From DATGHS01 sp035307785 (lineage in GTDB: Bacteria; Planctomycetota; Planctomycetia; Gemmatales; Gemmataceae), in the NCBI GenBank assembly GCA_035307785.1, contig DATGHS010000366.1, forward strand, positions 1 through 5,775: a stretch of 5,775 bases of DNA. Direction: 5' to 3'. Within the stretch, counting starts at the first letter, position 1, and each line of letters starts with the position of its first letter. Under the pieces are notes generated by a model, which made no database searches, had not been told where the DNA came from, and saw nothing but the letters and a program-made list of their open reading frames with translations. Shown one piece after another: positions 1 to 4,711 of this stretch. Position numbers and translations under genes: made by a program.

Positions 1-830
1 GTGATCTCGTAATCCTTCGGCAAAAAGTAGTCTTCGTCGACCTCCTTGGCAGGCAGCGGTGGCGGGAGAGATGGAATCGCCGTCTCGTTCGGTGATTGCA
101 ATTCGAGCGGCGGAATGGGCGGGGCAACGTTTTCTTCCGGCGGCTCCAGTTCCAACGGCGGAACGATCTCCCGCACAATCTCGGGCACGATCGGCTTGAA
201 ATCGATACTGGAATCGGAGCTGACGTGCACGGGCGGTGGCGGCAGAGCCGGCGGCTTGCTCACCGGCAACGGCGGCTTGCTGGGGCCAGGAATTCTCGGA
301 ATCTTGTTTGCCCCCGACTTGGCCGGCGGCTTCGGCTCGGGCTTGCGCTCCACGGGCGGCGGCGGGCTCGGGCGAACCTCCGGCTTGGCCGGCGGCTTCT
401 GCGTCGGTTTCGCGGGAGGTTGAATGGGCCGCGTCGCCCCCGGCAATTCCATGTTGATTACCGGCGGCTTTTTTTCGGCGGGCGCTTGAGGTTTCGTGGC
501 CGGGGGTTGTTCGAATACGCTGATGTCCGTCGAAAGGAATTTCTCGTTATCCTTCTGCGGCAAGATATCGAGCTGAAGATTGAAATCGACCGGGATGCTT
601 TCCTTGTCGCCAAAGCCACGCGAATTATCGCGGCTTTGGCCATTTTGCGCGCCGGCGTTGTTCTGATCGCCTTCGTCGAAGACCTCAAACGCCAGGAATT
701 CGCCCGCCTTCGGGCTGTTGCCCAAAACAAAGTTGGTGCGGCAAGACGGGCAACGGCACTTCCGGCCGCTAAACGGCTTGCCGATCTTCAACTGATTCTG
801 GCATCCAGGGCACGCGATGATGCTCGGCAC
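1..830 (-). CDS. MJ0042-type zinc-ribbon protein with proline-rich linker (3' end outside window)
   Basis: An open frame of 276 codons runs from a GTG at 828-830 to the left edge without a stop. The only in-frame stop upstream is at 853-855, and the GTG is the only usable start between them; a run of five G lies a few bases upstream as a weak ribosome site. Residues 7-30 form a zinc ribbon (C7-P-G-C10 and C27-P-S-C30), followed by FVLG. A short motif FLAFEVFDE follows at 45-53. Residues about 108-260 are very rich in proline, lysine and glutamate with repeated KPPA units, so a disordered or extended linker is likely. The visible end, EVDEDYFLPKDYE (263-275), matches the motif that precedes the membrane helices in the next gene, so membrane segments probably follow beyond the window. 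The family is known only by its zinc ribbon; function unknown. The start and frame are well supported, the missing part is inferred. Confidence 0.85.
   Translation of the reverse strand, partial: MPSIIACPGCQNQLKIGKPFSGRKCRCPSCRTNFVLGNSPKAGEFLAFEVFDEGDQNNAGAQNGQSRDNSRGFGDKESIPVDFNLQLDILPQKDNEKFLSTDISVFEQPPATKPQAPAEKKPPVINMELPGATRPIQPPAKPTQKPPAKPEVRPSPPPPVERKPEPKPPAKSGANKIPRIPGPSKPPLPVSKPPALPPPPVHVSSDSSIDFKPIVPEIVREIVPPLELEPPEENVAPPIPPLELQSPNETAIPSLPPPLPAKEVDEDYFLPKDYEI
250..399. repeat. Short direct repeats coding KPPA-type units
   Basis: Inside the proline-rich linker the 16-bp sequence CTTGGCCGGCGGCTTC occurs exactly at 318-333 and 384-399, and GGCGGCTTGCT occurs at 250-260 and 271-281 (21-bp spacing, seven codons). 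On the minus strand these encode KPPA and SKPP units. They look like internal repeats that let the linker grow or shrink by slippage or recombination; that role is inferred. Confidence 0.6.
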
Positions 831-850
831 GCAAACCCCCGAATCAACCT

Positions 851-870
851 GTCAGGCTGGAAAGCCTGAC
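851..870. repeat. Perfect palindrome, 8-bp stem with GGAA loop
   Basis: GTCAGGCT, GGAA, AGCCTGAC form a perfect 8-bp stem and 4-base loop (GGAA on the plus strand, TTCC in the transcript of the surrounding minus-strand genes). It begins 25 bases downstream of the stop codon of the 896-2047 gene and ends 20 bases before the GTG of the next gene. No T run follows it on the minus strand, so it is not a standard intrinsic terminator. It may be a REP-like interspersed element or an RNA processing or stability hairpin between two co-transcribed genes. Confidence 0.8.
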
Positions 871-903
871 CTACAACCCGCCAGGAAAAGTTGACCTACA
901 ACC
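859..903. repeat. 25-bp-period direct repeat (degenerate half copy of the palindrome)
   Basis: Positions 859-878 and 884-903 match at 17 of 20 bases, including the exact 12-mer TGACCTACAACC at 867-878 and 892-903. The first copy contains the loop and right arm of the palindrome at 851-870. The second keeps the GGAAA and the flank but has lost the left arm, so it cannot fold in the same way. The second copy contains the TAG stop (896-898) and the last codons of the zinc-ribbon gene. Confidence 0.7.
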
Positions 904-2047
904 AAGCTTCAATCAGCCGGCGCACATTCAGCAAGGCCATAACATAGCGGATGGCCACGACAATACCAAGAATAGCGGTGAACGCCGAAAAAGCGCCATG
1001 GCAGCAATCGAACATAATCACCGATGGGTCGGCGCCTTCCATGAAATTCGGCTTTCCGTGTGAGGCCGAATAGATGACCAGGCCGAACTGCGAGGCCATG
1101 CCAACCACAAAACATAAGCAAAAAGTGCCGCCCGCCTTGATGGTGGCGCTCACGCTGTCGGCAATCCCGCGCTCGCCTATCACGTCAGCCACCGTTTCCA
1201 AAAAGAGCAGAAACGAAATCCAACTCATAATAGCCAGCAAGAACGAAACAATAATGATTATGAAAGGCAGGAAGTTCGGCTCGATCATGGCCGCGAAAAA
1301 CTGAAATGTCTGCAAGCAGACGCTTCCCAGCGACAAGGCGAGAGCGATGAATGCCCACGACTTTGCGCTACTGCGACCCGGCATGGCAATGCATAATCCA
1401 TAGCCCACTATGCGGCAGCTATCAGTCGCCAGAGCCACAATCATACCGATGCCCAGCAAACCAATGCCTTCCTCGATCCCCGAGCTCAGCATGGTAAGGA
1501 ACCCCATGAATGCCAGGCCGAGCGCACCTACAAAGAGGAAGATGGATAAAAGAACGAGAGTCAATCCCCAATAGACGAGTGTGAGCTTGCGACGCTTTTC
1601 CGGCGAGTCGAAGTTTGGCCCGCCGGTCAGTATTGTGAGAGGATCGTTCTCCTCGTCGTAATCTTCGGCAAAAAAATCAGCCGGATCGACCTCGGTTTTG
1701 CGCCGCTTGCGTGGCGCCTCTTTCGGCGGCTCGGCATTGTTTTCCGTGCTTGGGGCCGTGCCCATGATGCCCTTGTTCACCGGCCGTACCGTCGGCTTTG
1801 CCGGGCCGATTACTTCGATATCGTCGTCACCGGCGGAGCCGGCTTCAATCACCTGGATATCATCCATCGGTGATTCATCGAACAACTCGAATGCCAGGAA
1901 CTGGACCGGCCCCCCGCCCTGCTCGCCCGATGGGCTGCCGAGCACGAAGCGCGTGCTGCACTTGGGGCAGAGCAACCGCGCGCCCGTCTTGTCGGTCGCC
2001 ACCTTTAGGCGGCGTTGGCAACCTGGGCAAGTAACCGCGCCTTTCAC
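896..2047 (-). CDS. MJ0042-type zinc-ribbon membrane protein, tandem paralogue
   Basis: The protein is 383 residues from the chosen GTG at 2045-2047. A TTG at 2072-2074 would add nine residues, but the GTG has AGGGAAAGGGAAG just upstream (2051-2063) and places the first cysteine at residue 7, exactly as in the neighbouring paralogue. The zinc ribbon is C7-P-G-C10 and C27-P-K-C30, followed by FVLG. FLAFELFDE follows at 50-58. An acidic and then basic linker (residues 62-117) leads to EVDPADFFAEDYDEEND (119-135). From about residue 155 on, roughly six hydrophobic segments are seen (about 157-182, 195-221, 230-254, 259-284, 306-328, 353-374). The ribbon and linker are therefore probably cytoplasmic and tethered to the membrane. 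It lies 65 bp upstream of the 1-830 gene in the same direction, so they may be co-transcribed. Function unknown; a sensory, scaffold or transport role cannot be told apart from sequence. Confidence 0.88.
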   Translation of the reverse strand: MKGAVTCPGCQRRLKVATDKTGARLLCPKCSTRFVLGSPSGEQGGGPVQFLAFELFDESPMDDIQVIEAGSAGDDDIEVIGPAKPTVRPVNKGIMGTAPSTENNAEPPKEAPRKRRKTEVDPADFFAEDYDEENDPLTILTGGPNFDSPEKRRKLTLVYWGLTLVLLSIFLFVGALGLAFMGFLTMLSSGIEEGIGLLGIGMIVALATDSCRIVGYGLCIAMPGRSSAKSWAFIALALSLGSVCLQTFQFFAAMIEPNFLPFIIIIVSFLLAIMSWISFLLFLETVADVIGERGIADSVSATIKAGGTFCLCFVVGMASQFGLVIYSASHGKPNFMEGADPSVIMFDCCHGAFSAFTAILGIVVAIRYVMALLNVRRLIEAWL

Positions 2048-2050
2048 AAA

Positions 2051-2063
2051 CTTCCCTTTCCCT
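2051..2063 (-). promoter_or_regulatory. Ribosome-binding site that decides the GTG start
   Basis: On the minus strand AGGGAAAGGGAAG precedes the GTG at 2045-2047, with the nearest GGG six bases from it. No comparable purine-rich site stands close to the TTG at 2072-2074. This supports the shorter form of the zinc-ribbon membrane protein. Confidence 0.55.
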
Positions 2064-2193
2064 GCACGGGCCAATTCTGGGTTAGGCGAGTTTCCTTTAC
2101 GAATCGGCGTGGCGAGTCCATGCGATTATTCGTTAATTCAAGTCTGTTCTTTCAACTATTCGGTATCGCCATCGACGACCAAGAGCCGCATGC

Positions 2194-2236
2194 GCTAGCG
2201 ACCGGATGGTGGACGACAATTCGTCCGGTCGCTGGC
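2194..2236. repeat. Long inverted repeat with nested alternative hairpin
   Basis: AGCGACCGGA at 2197-2206 pairs perfectly with TCCGGTCGCT at 2224-2233. The stem extends outward by two more pairs (2194-2195 with 2235-2236) across one T-G position. Inside, GGACGA (2211-2216) and TCGTCC (2221-2226) form a second 6-bp stem with loop CAAT. The two stems share bases 2224-2226, so they cannot both form fully. The element begins about 33 bases downstream of the ceramidase-like stop codon and may end or protect that transcript. No T run follows, so it is not a classical intrinsic terminator. Confidence 0.65.
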
Positions 2237-2271
2237 TTGCGCTCCCGGCTCATTTTTGCGCTTCCGGCTCA
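2237..2271. repeat. 16-bp direct repeat overlapping a stop codon
   Basis: TTGCGCTCCCGGCTCA (2237-2252) and TTGCGCTTCCGGCTCA (2256-2271) differ at one base, with a 19-bp period. The second copy contains the TGA stop (2269-2271) of the ceramidase-like gene. On the minus strand each begins TGAGCCGG. Together with the adjacent inverted repeat it looks like a composite intergenic repeat element. Confidence 0.65.
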
Positions 2272-3558
2272 ATGCAAAAGCTTTTCCATCGCCTGCGTCA
2301 GAATCTTTTCACTTTCTGGGCTGCTCAGTGCCACAGTTGGCTCATACCCGCCCTCGAAATAAGCCTTCGCAGTCGGAATATAACCCGGGCCGCCGTCGCC
2401 GTAGCCGGCCACGCATACGAAGGTGTCTGGTCGTAGCTTCTGCGCCTTCAATTGATATTCGATGAATGGCTCGCCGGGCAGGTGCAACATCTTTGCCGGG
2501 CCAAAGTCCAAACAAGCAGTACAAATCGGCCGCTCCAGGCGCTTCAACCAGGCGAGCTGAAAGGCCGCGTTGCCGCGTTTGGCCTTCTGCGCCTTGTCGT
2601 CCTTCAGCGCCTGCCAGCTTTCATCCGCGCCGAACGATTTCTCGGAACGAGGCAATAACCTTACGTGTTCCACGCGCCAGTCCCAACTGGAAACGGCGTA
2701 CCGCTGAGTGGTTTCCCAAGCAGCCGCCATGCCCGCGTAAATTCGGTCGCGCAGCACCGGCCGAAATTCCTTCGAGCCATCATTATACTTCCCGGCCGTG
2801 ATGTTGCCGGCGCAGCCGGTGAAGTACGCATGCAGAATCGATTCGTCGTCCTTTTTTCGCTTTTCGCGCGCCAGCCCGCAGAAATCGCTGGAAACCCGGC
2901 CGTCTCCATAATAACTCATGGGATGAGTCGCATAGTAGTGCAATGCGGCCAGGGGTCGGTCGCCGTCCCAGAAGCTCAGCGTCTTGAGGAACGGGTCGAT
3001 TAGTCCTTCCGGTTCGGCGCGGGCGAGCGGATCCTTGGTGGCGCTGGTGCGGGTGTATTTCACCTTACCGTCAGGACCCAGCACACGGCGGTTGGATGCG
3101 ACTTGCTCCACCCGGCCCTGGCCAACGCCGATGTGGCTAAACCGGCGGGTTTTCTTGAGCGACTCGCGAAGCGCTTCGGCAGAGTGATTGACGGCTTGCG
3201 CGAAAAACTTGAGGTCGAGGGAGGGCGGCGCCCCGGGAACCGATTCGATGATTTCCTCTGCCTCCGTGTCGGCAAACGGAGCGTTGTGCGGATGGACACA
3301 GTGGACAGCGACATTGTCGGGAACCGTATGTGCGGCCTCGGCCAGTGCTTTTCGCCAAACGAGGTTGGCCTCATTGCGGATGCCGCACCAGTCAACCGCC
3401 GCCAGAACGACCGGCGCTCCGCCACCCAAAAGGACCACTCCGACGAGCTTGAGCGGATCATCCACGGCACGAACGGGTTCAATCCAGCCGCCACAGAGCG
3501 GATGTCCGAGCGGCGGCGTGACATCGGACGCAAAAGTCGCAAGATGAAGTGCGGGCAT
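2269..3558 (-). CDS. Neutral/alkaline ceramidase N-terminal-domain protein
   Basis: The 429-residue protein resembles the N-terminal domain of neutral/alkaline non-lysosomal ceramidases, zinc enzymes that cleave the amide bond of ceramide. Visible landmarks are SDVTPPLGHPLCGGW (11-25), VHPHNAP (88-94) at the place of the first metal histidine region, ALHYYATHPMSYYGDG (205-220) with H212, VSSDF (222-226), TGCAGNITAGKYND (247-260), HLPGEPF (359-365) with E363, and a glycine-rich tail GYIPTAKAYFEGGYE (392-406). These suggest metal-dependent hydrolase chemistry. It starts directly in the domain with no signal peptide, unlike secreted ceramidases, and is much shorter than the 650-750 residues of proven enzymes, lacking the C-terminal immunoglobulin-like domain. 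The substrate is therefore uncertain, and a true ceramidase activity should not be assumed. The ATG at 3556-3558 has no clear ribosome site. It is divergent from pyrD. Confidence 0.85.
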   Translation of the reverse strand: MPALHLATFASDVTPPLGHPLCGGWIEPVRAVDDPLKLVGVVLLGGGAPVVLAAVDWCGIRNEANLVWRKALAEAAHTVPDNVAVHCVHPHNAPFADTEAEEIIESVPGAPPSLDLKFFAQAVNHSAEALRESLKKTRRFSHIGVGQGRVEQVASNRRVLGPDGKVKYTRTSATKDPLARAEPEGLIDPFLKTLSFWDGDRPLAALHYYATHPMSYYGDGRVSSDFCGLAREKRKKDDESILHAYFTGCAGNITAGKYNDGSKEFRPVLRDRIYAGMAAAWETTQRYAVSSWDWRVEHVRLLPRSEKSFGADESWQALKDDKAQKAKRGNAAFQLAWLKRLERPICTACLDFGPAKMLHLPGEPFIEYQLKAQKLRPDTFVCVAGYGDGGPGYIPTAKAYFEGGYEPTVALSSPESEKILTQAMEKLLH

Positions 3559-3606
3559 GGGAGTTTGTTAGTTGGTCGCGCGAGGAAGGTAGCCTAACGG
3601 TCTATT
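3559..3606. promoter_or_regulatory. 48-bp divergent gap between ceramidase-like gene and pyrD
   Basis: Both start codons face away from this gap, so if both genes have their own promoter the elements must overlap each other or the coding starts. AGGAAGG at 3583-3589 is too far (17 bases) from the pyrD ATG to be a normal ribosome site, and no clear -35/-10 pair is seen. The in-frame TAA at 3595-3597 rules out a longer PyrD. Confidence 0.4.
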
Positions 3607-4710
3607 ATGCTGCGATACCGACATCTTTGGCCGATTATACGGCAAATTCCGCCGGAGTTAGCGCACCGCCTGGCACTTTGGTCCTTGCGAATGCCGTGGC
3701 ACTATGGCGAGCAGGTCGAAGATCCGTTTTCTTGGCACGGATTGACCATTCGCAACCGGGCCGGCGTGGCAGCCGGCTTCGACAAAAATGCCGTTTGCCT
3801 GCCAGGTCTCGAGCGGGTCGGCGCGGGTTTCGTGGAAGTGGGCACCGTTCTCGTGGAGCCGTGGCAGGGAAACCAAGTCTCGCTGCGCATGGCGAGGTTA
3901 CTGCAGCTACACGGACTTTGGAACCGCCTCGGATTTACCAGCCACGGCTTGGCGCAGGTGCAGCGAAATCTGGCGCGCTTTCCCCGTGAACGGCGGCACG
4001 GCATGGCTGTCGCTTGCAATATTGGCCCCCATCCGGGCAACCTGAAACGGTGCACCAACCGGACGGAGGCGCTAACAACTGCGCAGGCCGAATTGCTGCA
4101 ATTGGCCGAAGCGCTGCATCGGCATTCCGACTTCTTGGTCGTAAACCTGAGTTCGCCGAACACGCCCGGGCTGCGAAGTCTTCTACAAAGCGCGGAACTG
4201 GCGGATACCGTCGTAATGCCAATCATCCAACTATCGCGAAGGCTAGACCAGGCAACCGGCCGCTCGTGGCAGACTCCGGTGCTGGTCAAACTTCCGCCGG
4301 AAGACGAAAACCAGGAATTGTGGACGACCGAGTCGCTCGCACGTGTCGTGCAACCGCTGTTGGCAGTGGAAGCCTGCGACGGTTTTGTTGCCGTCAATAC
4401 GTCCGCGCGGTTAGCAATGCAACATTTTCCGCTCGGGAAGGATGAGTTGCCAGGAGGACTTTCGGGCGATCCCTTACGCGAAGAAGCGCTGCGCGTCGTC
4501 ACAATGTTGCGGCGGCTAATCGGCCCGGACAGGTTGCTCATCGGCTGCGGCGGCGTCATGATGCCCGAACATGGAGTTGGTTTTTTGCATGCCGGAGCGG
4601 ATTTGGTGGAGTTGTATTCTGGAATGGTGTTCGCCGGGCCGGCGTTGGTGAGCCGCTCCGCGAAGGCGCTAAAAGAAAGCCCAGGGACGGAAGTCCCTGG
4701 ACTTTCGTAA
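3607..4710 (+). CDS. pyrD: Dihydroorotate dehydrogenase (quinone), class 2
   Basis: PyrD oxidises dihydroorotate to orotate, the fourth step of pyrimidine synthesis, passing electrons through FMN to membrane quinone. The 367-residue protein starts with the short helical region typical of class 2 (about 1-32), which attaches to the membrane and receives quinone. Core motifs follow: AAGFDKN (55-61), VEVGTV (76-81), WNRLGF (105-110), NIG (138-140), VNLSSPNTPGLR (179-190) with S183 as the expected catalytic base of this class, LVKLPPED (226-233), NTS (264-266), GGLSG (283-287), GCGGV (313-317) and ELYSGMVFAGP (335-345). It is divergent: the usual PRPQPGN segment reads VEPWQGN, and NIGKNK reads NIGPHP. 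Length is somewhat above the roughly 336 residues of the E. coli enzyme, and the last ten residues (SPGTEVPGLS) come from a palindromic repeat. The ATG is the first start after an in-frame stop. Its stop is one base from the opposing Hsp70 stop. Confidence 0.92.
   Translation: MLRYRHLWPIIRQIPPELAHRLALWSLRMPWHYGEQVEDPFSWHGLTIRNRAGVAAGFDKNAVCLPGLERVGAGFVEVGTVLVEPWQGNQVSLRMARLLQLHGLWNRLGFTSHGLAQVQRNLARFPRERRHGMAVACNIGPHPGNLKRCTNRTEALTTAQAELLQLAEALHRHSDFLVVNLSSPNTPGLRSLLQSAELADTVVMPIIQLSRRLDQATGRSWQTPVLVKLPPEDENQELWTTESLARVVQPLLAVEACDGFVAVNTSARLAMQHFPLGKDELPGGLSGDPLREEALRVVTMLRRLIGPDRLLIGCGGVMMPEHGVGFLHAGADLVELYSGMVFAGPALVSRSAKALKESPGTEVPGLS
4671..4706 (-). terminator. Hairpin with T run, likely terminator of the Hsp70 gene, inside the pyrD 3' end
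   Basis: CCAGGGAC (4681-4688), GGAA, GTCCCTGG (4693-4700) is a perfect 8-bp stem. It extends past one mismatch by GAAAG (4675-4679) pairing with CTTTC (4702-4706). Read on the minus strand it begins just after the Hsp70 stop (4712-4714) and is followed by TTTT (4671-4674), which fits an intrinsic terminator. On the plus strand it lies within the last codons of pyrD and has no T run behind it. It shares stem length and loop with the palindrome at 851-870. Confidence 0.65.
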
Positions 4711-4711
4711 T

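Larger units (their letters stand above)
2048..2268. other. Non-coding gap with AT-rich stretch and repeats
   Basis: This 221-bp gap separates the ceramidase-like gene from the zinc-ribbon gene, both on the minus strand. No credible small gene is seen. The ceramidase-proximal third holds the inverted and direct repeats listed separately. The stretch 2121-2160 is clearly richer in A and T than its surroundings and is the most likely place for a minus-strand promoter. A TTGAAA (2150-2155) and an AATAAT (2125-2130) are present, but 19 bases apart, which is longer than usual, so the promoter call is weak. Confidence 0.4.

Noticed and set aside
250..399. CRISPR-like repeat array
   Set aside because: The repeats are short, irregularly spaced and in frame with a proline-rich coding region.
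96..869. Plus-strand 257-residue open frame
   Set aside because: It mirrors, codon for codon, the minus-strand zinc-ribbon gene; its arginine-rich sequence shows no recognisable domain.
851..870. Intrinsic terminator between the two zinc-ribbon genes
   Set aside because: The hairpin is not followed by a T run on the minus strand, so read-through into the next gene is more likely.
3103..3597. Plus-strand 164-residue open frame antisense to the ceramidase-like gene
   Set aside because: The minus frame carries the family motifs throughout this region; the plus frame has none.
3603..3608. TATTAT resembling a -10 box at the pyrD start
   Set aside because: It overlaps the ATG and would start transcription inside the gene, removing the membrane-binding N-terminus; no -35 is found at proper distance.
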